A stretch of 64,000 nt of DNA from Arthrobacter sp. zg-Y20 (lineage in GTDB: Bacteria > Actinomycetota > Actinomycetes > Actinomycetales > Micrococcaceae), in the NCBI RefSeq assembly GCF_030142075.1, contig NZ_CP126241.1:3100001-3164000 (forward strand). Reading direction: 5' to 3'. Shown here in pieces: positions 16,420-24,728 of this stretch (position 1 is its first letter; each line of letters starts with the position of its first letter). The notes under the pieces are model-generated. The model saw only the letters and a program-made list of their open reading frames with translations. It was not told the origin of the DNA and did not search any database. Both the position numbers and the translations under genes were made by a program.

Positions 16420-17016
16420 TCAGGAGGAGTCCGCTGCCCGGTGGACCAGGGTCACCGCCAGCGCACCCGAGTCCGTGGTTTCCTTGCGGGTCAAGGCGTA
16501 GTCACCCAGATCGGCCGCGCTGTTGAACAGCCGCTTCCCCGCCCCCACCGTGACCGGCAGGATCAGCAGCCGGTAGCCGTCCACCAGCCCGGCGTCGTAC
16601 AGGGACCGGGCCAGCTGGTAGCTGCCGTGCACCTGGACCTCGCCCGTGCCGTGGGCCTTGATCTCCTGCACACCGGCCAGCACGTCGCCGCGGATGAGCC
16701 GGGTGTTGTTCCAGCCCGGGTCCGTGAGGGTTGTCGAAACCAAGTACTTGGGCATGCGGTTGATGTGGTCAGCCACCAGGTCCAGCGGGTCAAGGGCGTC
16801 CTGCCAATAGGGCCAGAGCAGCTCGTAGGTGGTCCGCCCCAGCAGCAGCGCGTCCCCGAAGTCGAACCACTCCGTAGCAATGCGGGCCACCGCGGGGTCC
16901 ATGTGGTTGATCATCCAGCCGCCGCCGGCAAACCCGCCGGATGTGTCCTCGTCGGCACTGCCCGGACCCTGCATCACGCCGTCGAGCGTCAGGAAGGCAT
17001 TAACTGTCAGTTTCAC
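16420..17016 (-). CDS. dihydrofolate reductase-fold (RibD C-terminal) family protein
   Basis: A 198-residue NADPH-binding protein of the RibD_C/DHFR-like family. It opens with KLTVNAFLTLDGVMQGPG, has the ALLLGRTTYELLWPYW motif, VQVHGSYQLARSLYDAGLVD and LLILPVTVGAGKRLF, all standard for this family. Members are widespread, often of unknown substrate, and not true folate enzymes. A second distantly related member lies at 54349-54882. It appears to be expressed alone. Confidence 0.9.
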   Translation of the reverse strand: MKLTVNAFLTLDGVMQGPGSADEDTSGGFAGGGWMINHMDPAVARIATEWFDFGDALLLGRTTYELLWPYWQDALDPLDLVADHINRMPKYLVSTTLTDPGWNNTRLIRGDVLAGVQEIKAHGTGEVQVHGSYQLARSLYDAGLVDGYRLLILPVTVGAGKRLFNSAADLGDYALTRKETTDSGALAVTLVHRAADSS

Positions 17017-17108
17017 CGGACACCCCTGTTCTCCCCTGCTGCTTCAAGGTTCTGCCCGGGGTGCGGGGGTGTCAACGGTTTTGCCGGCGGCTGGGCCGCG
17101 CCGGCGTT

Positions 17109-17654
17109 CTACCAGATGTGCGGGGCGGGCCGGCGGGTGCTGGGCAGGGCCACGCTGGCCCGCCATTCACTGATCCACTCGGGCAGGACCAGGTCCGACG
17201 GCGGGACGGCGCCCACCTTCTTGAAGATCTCCTCGTTGCTCAGCGGGCCCTTGGCGGAGAGGAAGCGGGCGCCAATCACCGCGCTGGCGTAAATCTCGCC
17301 GTCGGCCACCATCCGCTGCTCCAGGTAGATGGCCCGGTCATCAAAACCGATGATCTTGGTTTCAATGCTGTACTGCTGGTTCAGCTGCAGGGACTTGCGG
17401 AAGCTGATGGTCTCGTTGTTCACCACCGGGCTCCACTTGTTCTTCTTCATGATGTCCCACATGCCGCTGCGCACCAGCAGGTCAAACCGGCCCAGGTCCA
17501 TCAGGGACAGGTACATGCCGTTGTTCAGGTGCATGGCAACGTCGATGTCCGTGGGCAGCACGCGCATGGGCACCGAAGAGTTGTCGAAGAAGCCGAGCTT
17601 GGAGCGGCGGCGGGCGCGGAAGAGGATCAGCAGTGTGCGCAGAATCAGGTGCAT
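17109..17654 (-). CDS. acyl-CoA thioesterase-like hotdog protein
   Basis: A 181-residue hotdog-fold protein of the 4HBT type. The signature VLPTDIDVAMHLNNGMYLSLMD carries the conserved Asp and the HxNN element, followed by FRKSLQLNQQYSIETKIIG and DRAIYLEQRMVADGEIYASA. It likely hydrolyses acyl-CoA thioesters. The ATG at 17654 is chosen because the hotdog domain begins shortly after it; the ribosome site is weak and the upstream extension overlaps the neighbouring dehydrogenase region. The N-terminal basic-hydrophobic segment may be a membrane-associating helix. Confidence 0.85.
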   Translation of the reverse strand: MHLILRTLLILFRARRRSKLGFFDNSSVPMRVLPTDIDVAMHLNNGMYLSLMDLGRFDLLVRSGMWDIMKKNKWSPVVNNETISFRKSLQLNQQYSIETKIIGFDDRAIYLEQRMVADGEIYASAVIGARFLSAKGPLSNEEIFKKVGAVPPSDLVLPEWISEWRASVALPSTRRPAPHIW

Positions 17655-17742
17655 GGCCGCTATATTACCGCTCAGTAACTTGAGGCGGAAGGACTCGTGC
17701 GCGGTGCGGCGGGTTGGCCTGAAAAGCAGGTCCGCCACGGCG

Positions 17743-18870
17743 TCAGCGCCACGGCTGGACCAGTGCCTTGAGCGTCTCGGGCCGGCGTCCGGCGTCGAGC
17801 GCCTCCGCCACCTGCCCAAGGCCGAACAGATCTGTCACCAGCGCATCCAGGTCCACCCTGCCTTCGGCGGCGAGGCTTATGGCCGTGGGCCAGGTGTTCG
17901 CGTAGCGGAAGACTCCGGTAACCCAGAGCTCGCGGTTCTGGATCACGCTCACCGGCAGCTCGGCGTCGTCGGCGCCCATGCCCACCAGCACCGCCCGGCC
18001 GCCCGGCGCTACCGCCCGGATGCCGGCGCGCACAGCGGAGGGAGCACCGGACGCGTCGATAAACGCGTCCACCCCCAGCCGGTCCACCGGCTGGGAAGCG
18101 TGCAGGGTGTGTGTGGCACCGTGCCCGGCGGCGAAGTCCAGCCGTTCCCGGGAAATGTCACTGACGTAGACGGCGCTGGCCCCGAAGGCCCGCGCCACCT
18201 GCGCAATGATGACGCCCACCGGACCGGCCCCGGCTACCAGCAGGCGCTGGCCCGGGCCGATGCCCGCCTTTTGGCAGGCCCAGATTCCCACGGACAGCGG
18301 TTCCAGCAGGGCGGCGGCCTCGTCCGAGACGGAGTCCGGGACGGGATGGGCGAAGTCGGCCTCGATCACCACGTATTCGGCGAAGGCGCCGTCCACCGGC
18401 GGAGTGGCATAGAACGCCATGTCCGGGCAGAGGTTGTAGCGGCCCTGCTTGCACTGCCCGCATTTACGGCAGGGTTTCTGCGGCTCAATGGAGACCCGCT
18501 GCCCAATCCGTTCCGGGTCCACCCCGGGCCCGACGGCGGCGACGGTACCGGACGCCTCGTGCCCGAGCACCAGCGAATCCTCCACCACAAAGGGCCCGAT
18601 CCGCCCGTGCCGGTAATAGTGCACGTCACTGCCGCAGACGCCGACGGCGGCCACCCGGACCAGCACCTCGCCCGCGCCCGGCTGCGGGACAGGACGTTCC
18701 TCGACGGTGAGCGTGTTGGGGTGCTCGGTGCCGGCGGCGGCGGCCGGATCGTCGGCACCGGGGTCATCGGCACCGGGGTGGGCGGCGGGGACGCGCAGGA
18801 CCGAGACGCGCATGGTGGCCGGAAGGTCCGGCGTCGGGACGGCGGAAGCGGGGCTGGTGGTAAGCGACAT
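17743..18870 (-). CDS. zinc-dependent alcohol dehydrogenase, sorbitol/xylitol dehydrogenase type
   Basis: A 375-residue medium-chain dehydrogenase. The catalytic-zinc ligands appear as VCGSDVHYYRHG and GHEASG, the structural zinc as four Cys within KPCRKCGQCKQGRYNLC, and the NAD-binding motif as VAGAGPVGVIIAQVA. The HYYRHG and EPLSVG elements place it with polyol dehydrogenases. The first ~35 residues are Ala/Asp/Pro-rich and lack structure; ATG at 18813 is an alternative start. It is divergent from the EthD-family gene, with 78 bp between them. The actual polyol is not known. Confidence 0.9.
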   Translation of the reverse strand: MSLTTSPASAVPTPDLPATMRVSVLRVPAAHPGADDPGADDPAAAAGTEHPNTLTVEERPVPQPGAGEVLVRVAAVGVCGSDVHYYRHGRIGPFVVEDSLVLGHEASGTVAAVGPGVDPERIGQRVSIEPQKPCRKCGQCKQGRYNLCPDMAFYATPPVDGAFAEYVVIEADFAHPVPDSVSDEAAALLEPLSVGIWACQKAGIGPGQRLLVAGAGPVGVIIAQVARAFGASAVYVSDISRERLDFAAGHGATHTLHASQPVDRLGVDAFIDASGAPSAVRAGIRAVAPGGRAVLVGMGADDAELPVSVIQNRELWVTGVFRYANTWPTAISLAAEGRVDLDALVTDLFGLGQVAEALDAGRRPETLKALVQPWR

Positions 18871-18948
18871 AGACAGGACCCTAGCCCCTGCGGCCGCGGG
18901 CCGGAACCACTCGTGCCCGCCGCCGTCGTTCGCGCTACCCTGCCCGGC

Positions 18949-19245
18949 ATGCACACCCTTGTTGTCCTCTACGGCCATCCCCTGGACCATGACGCGTTCC
19001 GCCGGCACTACCGGGACGTGCATCTGCCGCTGGTGCGGAACATTCCGGGTATCCGTGCTTTCCGGCAGTCCCAGCGGCTCAGCTCCCCGGAGGGACAGGC
19101 TCCGTTCTTCGCGCTGTTCGAGGCGGATTTCGACGACGAGCCGGCCATGCAGGAGGCCATGACCACCGCCGAGGGCCAGCTGGCCAACGCCGACATCCCC
19201 AACTTCGCCTCCGGCGGGGTGACGGTGTTTACCTACGCGAGCTAG
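18949..19245 (+). CDS. EthD-family small protein
   Basis: A 98-residue ferredoxin-like alpha/beta barrel protein of the EthD family. It begins MHTLVVLYGHPLDHDAFRRH with the family-typical HYRDVHLPLVRNIPG segment and ends with FASGGVTVFTYAS. EthD proteins often sit beside P450 or catabolic genes, but their biochemical role is unresolved. Its stop codon overlaps the stop of the convergent DUF3592 gene within a CTAG tetranucleotide. Confidence 0.88.
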   Translation: MHTLVVLYGHPLDHDAFRRHYRDVHLPLVRNIPGIRAFRQSQRLSSPEGQAPFFALFEADFDDEPAMQEAMTTAEGQLANADIPNFASGGVTVFTYAS

Positions 19246-19826
19246 CTGCCCGCAGCTCCCGATCCGGCGCCCTCGTCAGCAGGTTTCGCCTTTTTCTTCA
19301 GGCCCTTGACCAGCGGCACCAGGAAAAGGCAGCTCAAGAGGCCAAAGAACGCAATGATGAAGTAGCCCACGCCAGTAGAAGCCTCCTGGCCCTGCACTAC
19401 GGCTTCCCCGGGGTTGGACCGCTCATAAAAGACAGTAACGCCGGCACCGCGCAGCTTCTTGGACACCTCGGCTTTGGAACCTTCTTCCTTGCTCCGGTAC
19501 GGATCCCTGTAGGTCACCGAATGCGTGTGTCCCTTGGTGTCCTGATAGGAAGCGGTGACAACCTTCTTGTCGCCCTTCTTGCGTCGGTGCTCGAAGACCA
19601 CTTCGGTGACGGTGCCCTGCGTCTGGACACCCGTTGATATCAGCTGATGATCCCGATGGCTGTCGGAGATATCGTCAATGCCGAGAAAGAGGCCCGCAAG
19701 CAGCAGCACCAGCCCAACGGCCAGGTCGGTCAGCGGATGGTGCTTGCCCTTGGCGGTCTTGGCACCCTTGGCGGAGGCGCTGCTGCCGTCCTCCCTGGGC
19801 AAACCCGGATCGGTGTTAACCGTCAT
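19242..19826 (-). CDS. DUF3592-domain membrane protein
   Basis: A 194-residue protein with two transmembrane segments (about residues 32-50 and 155-175) and an extracytoplasmic beta-domain of the DUF3592 kind. The domain shows TQGTVTEVVFEHRRKKGDKK, then VTASYQDTKGHTHSVTY and VTVFYERSNPGEAVVQG. The N-terminal ~25 residues are charged and low-complexity, and the tail is basic then acidic. The ATG at 19826 follows GGGGGGATTTAGT. The function is unknown. Confidence 0.85.
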   Translation of the reverse strand: MTVNTDPGLPREDGSSASAKGAKTAKGKHHPLTDLAVGLVLLLAGLFLGIDDISDSHRDHQLISTGVQTQGTVTEVVFEHRRKKGDKKVVTASYQDTKGHTHSVTYRDPYRSKEEGSKAEVSKKLRGAGVTVFYERSNPGEAVVQGQEASTGVGYFIIAFFGLLSCLFLVPLVKGLKKKAKPADEGAGSGAAGS

Positions 19827-19933
19827 ACTAAATCCCCCCGAAATCAGTATTTTTGTCAAAAGTGCGGCAGTTTCTGCCACGTGGGATCCTACCGCCAACC
19901 ACCGCCGCCCCGGTGCCCTCCGGCTCCCGCGCG

Positions 19934-20596
19934 TCAGTAGCTGCGCTGCTTGGCGTCCATCCAGAGGATGACGTCCATGGCCCGCAGCGCGGAGATCCGC
20001 ACCGGCAGGTCCGCCGCGTCCTGGACGGAACCAAGCCGCCGGGCCAGGGCGCCGTCGTCGGCTGTGAGGAGCCGGTGCCACTCTTCCCAGTAGGTCAGCG
20101 AAGTATCCAGGTCCGCGGCCCGGGCCAGTACCGGATCCCAGATGGGAATCAGCCGCGGCCGCTTCCGGGCCAGGAGCTTGCTGGTTTTCGCCGCCCCCAT
20201 CCGCCACTGTCCGCCCGCATAGCCGCGGACCACGTCCCACAGCTGCCAGGCGGCGCTGTCCCGGCCGTACACCCGGATGTAGTCCTGCGGCGGAACATCC
20301 GCCATGTCCAGATCCGCCGGGATCTGTTCCAGCAGCTCCGCAACCGGAGCGGCGTAGGTGCCCAGCAAACCCAGGGCGGCCGGGCCCTTGATGTCCTCGC
20401 CCAGCAGGGTGACCGCCACCAGGTCATCGGCCGTCAGCCGATTCACGGCGTCGGGCGCGTCTCCCCCGCCGGCCCACGTGTCGAAGAACGCGCCCGTGCG
20501 GACGTGCCCGGAGGTCAGTTTCCGCGTGTAATAGCTGCGCAGCAGCCCGGCCGCCTGCTGCACGTTCCTTTGCCCAAGGATTGCCGGTAGATCCAC
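19934..20596 (-). CDS. DUF6308-like protein, copy 1
   Basis: A 220-residue cytoplasmic protein without recognisable catalytic motifs. Conserved-looking blocks are FFDTWAGGGDAPDAVNRLTA, LLEQIPADLDMADVPPQDY, TSKLLARKRPRLIPIWDP and LRAMDVILWMD. From memory this matches the DUF6308 family. It begins 9 nt after the stop of the osmoprotectant-binding lipoprotein and so may be the last gene of that operon. A clear paralog lies upstream of the operon at 24729-25445, about half identical by eye. No function is assigned. Confidence 0.8.
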   Translation of the reverse strand: MDLPAILGQRNVQQAAGLLRSYYTRKLTSGHVRTGAFFDTWAGGGDAPDAVNRLTADDLVAVTLLGEDIKGPAALGLLGTYAAPVAELLEQIPADLDMADVPPQDYIRVYGRDSAAWQLWDVVRGYAGGQWRMGAAKTSKLLARKRPRLIPIWDPVLARAADLDTSLTYWEEWHRLLTADDGALARRLGSVQDAADLPVRISALRAMDVILWMDAKQRSY

Positions 20597-20605
20597 GGAG
20601 CCACC

Positions 20606-21649
20606 TCATTCCGGAGCGGTAATCAGCCCCTTGGATATCATCCAGTCGTACGCCACCTCGGCCGGTTCCTGGCCGTTGACGTCCACCTCCAGGTTCATTT
20701 TCCGCAGCTCCTCATCGGTCAGCAGCGGGGTGATCAGCGCAAACACGTCCACCAGCTCCGGATATTCCTCCAGCGCCTTGGTGTTGAAGACCGGAGCACC
20801 GTTGTAGGCCGGGAAATAAGCGAGGTCATCCTCGAGCACCGTCAGCCCCAGCGAATCGATGCGCCCGTCCGTGGCGAACACCTCGCCGAAGTTGCATTCC
20901 CCGGCGTCGGTGGCCGAATACACGGCACCGGTGTCATAGATGCCGATGTTCCCGTCCGGCACCCCGTCCGGGGAGCCGCGCGGAATGCCGTATTTCTCCA
21001 GCATCGGGTTCATGCCGTCCGGGCGGGAGTTGAATTCGGATTCCAGGCAGAAGGTTCGCTCCTGGACAGGCAGGGAGGCAATGTCGGAGATGCTGTCCAC
21101 CCCCAGCTCCTCGGCGGCTTCGCTGCGGATGGCGAAGGCATACGTGTTGTTCATTGGCGCCGGGTCGCCCCAGGTCAGCCCGTTGGCCAGGTCCGCGTCA
21201 TGCACCGCCTGCCACATCTCCTGCTTATCCGCTATGCCTTCCGTCTGCCCCAGGTAGGCAATCCAGCCGGTGCCGGTGTACTCCCAGGTCATGTCCGCCT
21301 GGCCGGAAACCATCAGTTCGCGGGCCGGCTGGCTGCCGGGAATGTTGGTCAGGTCGGTGACGTCGAACCCGGCAACCTTGGTGGCCAGCACCGAGATCTT
21401 GCCCAGGATCAGCTGTTCGGTGAAGTTCTTGCCGGTGACCGTGAGCGGGGCAGGATCCGGCAGGCCCTCGATTGGCTGGATCAGGCCGGGATCGGCCTCG
21501 GGCACGTAGGAATCAGCCGGTTGCAGGCCGCAGCCGGAAAGCAGGAGCCCGACGGCGGCGGTACCGGCTGCGGCGGCGCCGGCAGCCCGGCGCAGGTTCG
21601 GGCGGCGGCGGGCCGGTTTTGGGCGGGCAGGGTTGTTTGGGCGAACCAT
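20606..21649 (-). CDS. osmoprotectant (glycine betaine/choline/proline) ABC transporter substrate-binding lipoprotein
   Basis: A 347-residue OpuCC/ProX-type binding lipoprotein. After an Arg-rich start and hydrophobic stretch, the lipobox LLSGC places the lipidated Cys near residue 41. The mature part shows TVTGKNFTEQLILGKI, ADMTWEYTGTGWIAY and a C-terminal DVNGQEPAEVAYDWM, standard for this family. The ATG at 21649 overlaps the permease stop (TGATG) and lies behind AAAGGA. It is the last transporter gene in a four-gene operon and sits outside the membrane. Substrate choice among betaine, choline and carnitine is open. Confidence 0.93.
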   Translation of the reverse strand: MVRPNNPARPKPARRRPNLRRAAGAAAAGTAAVGLLLSGCGLQPADSYVPEADPGLIQPIEGLPDPAPLTVTGKNFTEQLILGKISVLATKVAGFDVTDLTNIPGSQPARELMVSGQADMTWEYTGTGWIAYLGQTEGIADKQEMWQAVHDADLANGLTWGDPAPMNNTYAFAIRSEAAEELGVDSISDIASLPVQERTFCLESEFNSRPDGMNPMLEKYGIPRGSPDGVPDGNIGIYDTGAVYSATDAGECNFGEVFATDGRIDSLGLTVLEDDLAYFPAYNGAPVFNTKALEEYPELVDVFALITPLLTDEELRKMNLEVDVNGQEPAEVAYDWMISKGLITAPE

Positions 21650-22440
21650 CACAGTCCTTTCGGCCGGGCGACGTGTTCCACCAGCCGCCCGATCCAGTCG
21701 ACCACCAGTGCCAGCAGCGCCACGAGCAGCGCCCCCGCCACCAGCACCTTGTCCAGGTTCAGGTTCACCCCGGTGGTAATGAGGATGCCCAGCCCCCCGC
21801 CGTTGACGAACGTGGCCAGGGTGGCGGTACCCACCAGCAGCACCAGGGCGGTGCGCACGCCGGAGAGCATCACCGGCACGGCGAGCGGCAGTTCCAGGCG
21901 GAACAGCACCCCGGCGGAACTCATGCCCACCCCGCGGCCGGCCTCCACTATGCGCGGATCCACCTGCTGCAGCCCCACCATGGTGTTGCGCATGACCGGC
22001 AGCAGGGCATACACCACCAGCGCGGTAATGGCCGCCCAGAACCCGAAACCGAGCCAGAAGGCCAGCAGCACCAGCAGCCCGATGGCCGGGGCGGCCTGAC
22101 CGATGTTGGCCACCGCTATCACCGGCCCGGTCAGGCGGCGCAGCGGACCGCGCGTGAGCAGGATGCCCAGCGGAATGGCTACCACCAGCACAATCACGGC
22201 GGCGACTCCCGTGAGCAGCAGGTGCTGCACGGTGTACGCCCAGAGGGCTTCCGGTGCCAGGGTGGCCCGCTCGGTGGCGCTCAGCTCCACGGTGGTCAGC
22301 CAGAGCATCAGAAGCCCGAAGGCCACCGCAATGCCTGCCAGCTGCAGCAGCAGCGGCCGCCAGGACTGTGGATCCATGCCGGTCTGAGCATCAACCTGGG
22401 TCCGGGCCGTCAGCGGGACCGCCGGCTGGGCCGCGCTCAC
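21649..22440 (-). CDS. osmoprotectant ABC transporter permease, second subunit
   Basis: A 263-residue permease of the OpuC/ProW type with about six helices. It carries the coupling EAA-like loop VEAGRGVGMSSAGVLFRLEL and the family-typical NIGQAAPAIGLLVLLAF and VNGGGLGILITTGVNL. The GTG at 22440 overlaps the stop of the ATPase gene by 4 nt (GTGA); longer frames would lie inside the ATPase gene. It works with the permease at 23716-24357 to form the membrane pore. Confidence 0.92.
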   Translation of the reverse strand: MSAAQPAVPLTARTQVDAQTGMDPQSWRPLLLQLAGIAVAFGLLMLWLTTVELSATERATLAPEALWAYTVQHLLLTGVAAVIVLVVAIPLGILLTRGPLRRLTGPVIAVANIGQAAPAIGLLVLLAFWLGFGFWAAITALVVYALLPVMRNTMVGLQQVDPRIVEAGRGVGMSSAGVLFRLELPLAVPVMLSGVRTALVLLVGTATLATFVNGGGLGILITTGVNLNLDKVLVAGALLVALLALVVDWIGRLVEHVARPKGL

Positions 22441-23723
22441 CGGGACCCCCGCCCGGCGGCGGCACCGGCGTCGTCGACCGTACTGCCGGAACCGTCGGCG
22501 CCGTTCCGTGCAATGAGGCCGCTGTTGATCCCCACCGGCGCCCCGGAGGAGCCCAGCTGCGCGGCTTCGTTCGCAGCGGTGATGGCTTCCATGACCGTCT
22601 GCACGGTGACCAGGCCCAGGAAACGGTCCCTCGGCCCGGTCACCAGCGCCGCGCCGGTGCTGGAAACCAGCATGGTGTCCAGGGCGTCGTTGAGGGTGGC
22701 CTGGTCGCCGATCACCGGAAGCTTCAGGTCCGGAGTGTCCGTGTGCCGGTCCAGCCGGCTGAGCTGGCGGCGGGACAGCCACTGCACCGGCCGGCCGCGC
22801 CCGTCCAGGACCACGGCGTTCTGCTGGCCCTCGCCCTGCAGCCGGGAAAGGGTGTCGCTGGCCAGGTCCCCGGCGTTCGCGGTGACCGGCATGGCCAGGT
22901 CCACTTCGTTGACGCGGGTCAGGGTGAGCTGCTTCAGGCCCGCGCCGGAGCCGATGAAATTTTCCACGAACTCGTTGGCCGGGTTGGCCAGGATCCGTTC
23001 CGGCGAGTCGTACTGCACCAGGTGAGCGCCCTCCTCGAAGATCGCGATCCAGTCCCCCAGCTTCACAGCTTCATCGAAGTCGTGGGTGACGCACACAATG
23101 GTTTTGTGCAGCGCCGACTGAATGTGCAGCAGTTCGTCCTGCAGCCGCTGGCGGGTGATCGGGTCCACTGCGCCAAACGGTTCATCCATCAGCAGCACCG
23201 GCGGGTCCGCGGCCAGCGCCCGGGCCACGCCCACGCGCTGCTGCTGCCCGCCGGAGAGTTCCTTCGGATACCGGTCCCGGTACGCGGCCGGATCCAGGGA
23301 GACCAGTTCCAGCAGCTCGTCCACCCGGGCGCTGATCCGGTCCTTGTCCCAGTTCAGCATTTTGGGTACCACCGCAATGTTCGCGGCCACGGTCATGTGC
23401 GGGAACAGTCCACCGGCCTGGATCACGTAGCCGATGCCGCGGCGCAGCTGGTCGCCGTCCATCCCGGTGACGTCCTCGCCGCCCAGGATGATCTGTCCGC
23501 TGGTGGGCTCAATCAGCCGGTTGATCATTTTCAAGGTGGTGGTTTTGCCGCAGCCGGAGGGGCCCACCAACATCACGATGCTGCCTTTCGGGATTTCCAG
23601 GGTGAGCCCGTCCACGGCCGCTTTCTCCTGGCCCGGGTAACGCTTGGTGACGTCCTCCAAGAGGATGCTGGCTCCGGTGACGGAACCGCCGTCGTTAGCT
23701 TGGGGGGATTCTGTCTCAGACAC
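22437..23723 (-). CDS. osmoprotectant ABC transporter ATPase with C-terminal CBS domains
   Basis: A 428-residue ATPase driving osmolyte import. Walker A is GPSGCGKTTTLKM, the signature is LSGGQQQRVGVARAL, Walker B is VLLMDEPFGAVDP and the switch His lies in CVTHDFDEAV. Residues ~265-395 form two CBS repeats, as in OpuA-type ATPases, which sense ionic strength in studied homologues. The GTG at 23723 overlaps the upstream permease stop. A Gly/Ala-rich unstructured tail follows the CBS pair. Confidence 0.94.
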   Translation of the reverse strand: MSETESPQANDGGSVTGASILLEDVTKRYPGQEKAAVDGLTLEIPKGSIVMLVGPSGCGKTTTLKMINRLIEPTSGQIILGGEDVTGMDGDQLRRGIGYVIQAGGLFPHMTVAANIAVVPKMLNWDKDRISARVDELLELVSLDPAAYRDRYPKELSGGQQQRVGVARALAADPPVLLMDEPFGAVDPITRQRLQDELLHIQSALHKTIVCVTHDFDEAVKLGDWIAIFEEGAHLVQYDSPERILANPANEFVENFIGSGAGLKQLTLTRVNEVDLAMPVTANAGDLASDTLSRLQGEGQQNAVVLDGRGRPVQWLSRRQLSRLDRHTDTPDLKLPVIGDQATLNDALDTMLVSSTGAALVTGPRDRFLGLVTVQTVMEAITAANEAAQLGSSGAPVGINSGLIARNGADGSGSTVDDAGAAAGRGSR

Positions 23724-24357
23724 GGATACCTCGCGGGGTTGTGAGCCGGCCCAGGCCGACCAGGAGCAGGTCAAGGATCATGGCCAGCAAAATGACGCCA
23801 ACCACGCCGACCACCACGGATTCCAGGGAATTGGCACCTCCGAGCCGGGACAGGCCGGAGAAAATGAAGCCGCCCAGGCCCGGACCCAGGGCGTATGCGG
23901 CAATGGCGGCAATGCCCATCACCATCTGCGCCGACACACGTACGCCTGCCAGGATGACCGGCCAGGCGAGCGGCAGTTCGATCCGCAGCAGCGTACGCAG
24001 CCGGCCCATGCCGATGCCGCGGGCGGATTCGACGACGGCGGGCGACACACCGGCCAGCCCCACCACGGCGTTGCGCAGGACGGGCAGGGTGGCATAGAAC
24101 GCCACCACGATCACGGCCGGGGTGGCACCGAAACCCACGGGGCCAATCAGCAGGCCGATCAGGGCAAAGGACGGCAGCGTCAGGCCGACGGCGGAAACGC
24201 CGTTGGCCAGCCCGGTCAGGGTCTTGTTCCGGTAAACCAGTGCAGCGATGACCACCGCCAACACAGTGGCCAGGACCAGGCATTGAATAACTAGGCTGAA
24301 GTGCTGCCATCCGGCGAACAGGATCTGCGGATACCTGTCCGCCACGAATTCCCACAC
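23716..24357 (-). CDS. osmoprotectant ABC transporter permease, first subunit
   Basis: A 213-residue OpuC-type permease and the first gene of the operon. About six hydrophobic helices are visible, with SARGIGMGRLRTLLRIELPL as the ATPase-contact loop and GLGGFIFSGLSRLGG typical of the family. The ATG at 24357 follows GAAGAGGTCTTG. Genes downstream overlap each other by 1-8 nt, so the four products should be made in balance. The promoter lies within 24358-24590, upstream of a palindromic repeat element. Confidence 0.92.
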   Translation of the reverse strand: MWEFVADRYPQILFAGWQHFSLVIQCLVLATVLAVVIAALVYRNKTLTGLANGVSAVGLTLPSFALIGLLIGPVGFGATPAVIVVAFYATLPVLRNAVVGLAGVSPAVVESARGIGMGRLRTLLRIELPLAWPVILAGVRVSAQMVMGIAAIAAYALGPGLGGFIFSGLSRLGGANSLESVVVGVVGVILLAMILDLLLVGLGRLTTPRGIRV

Positions 24358-24586
24358 ATCAAGACCTCTTCACTTTGGTACGTATGTTTCTTGTCCAAGC
24401 CGCCGCCGGCCCGAAGGCGGCGGGGCGAAAACGAGCAAGCAAACTTACCGTTACCACCCTCACATTAAGCGCCTAAAGGCCCCATAGCGGAACAACGCGG
24501 GGCTTTGGCGCCGGTTTCGGGGCCGGGGTTGACGCCGGATGCGGGAGGTGGGTGGAGGGGCGGTGCTGGGAATGAGCGCTGGCGGG
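24358..24586. other. upstream region of osmoprotectant operon
   Basis: Together with the adjacent repeat element this forms a ~370-bp gene-free stretch. It should contain the operon promoter. A C/G-rich segment (about 24400-24425) and a short inverted sequence around 24470 are visible. No coding sequence of credible quality or clear regulator site is seen. Confidence 0.4.
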
Positions 24587-24690
24587 GGAAAACCCTGCCG
24601 GTTTGGGAAAAATCGACCGGTTTGGGAAATCCCTGCCACTGCATAGCGGCAGGGATTTCCCAAACTGGCAGGAGAATCCCGGAATGGCAG
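24587..24690 (-). repeat. interspersed palindromic element, copy A
   Basis: A ~100-bp element built from repeated TTTGGGAAA-type units. Its core is a near-perfect hairpin: arms 24617-24637 and 24648-24668 (21 nt, one mismatch) around a 10-nt loop. Outer partial units CTGCCGGTTTGGG lie on the flanks. The reverse complement of this copy aligns along its whole length with copy B at 42684-42788. It lies between an operon promoter region and the end of the second DUF6308-like gene. No ORF or terminator T-run is present. Confidence 0.75.
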
Positions 24691-24728
24691 CGGAAACGCC
24701 ATCCGGTCAGGAACCAGCGGTCCGGAAG

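Noticed and set aside
17329-18948. Long N-terminal extension of the EthD protein
   Set aside because: It lies antisense to the polyol dehydrogenase and has no domain content; the EthD family starts at the ATG at 18949.
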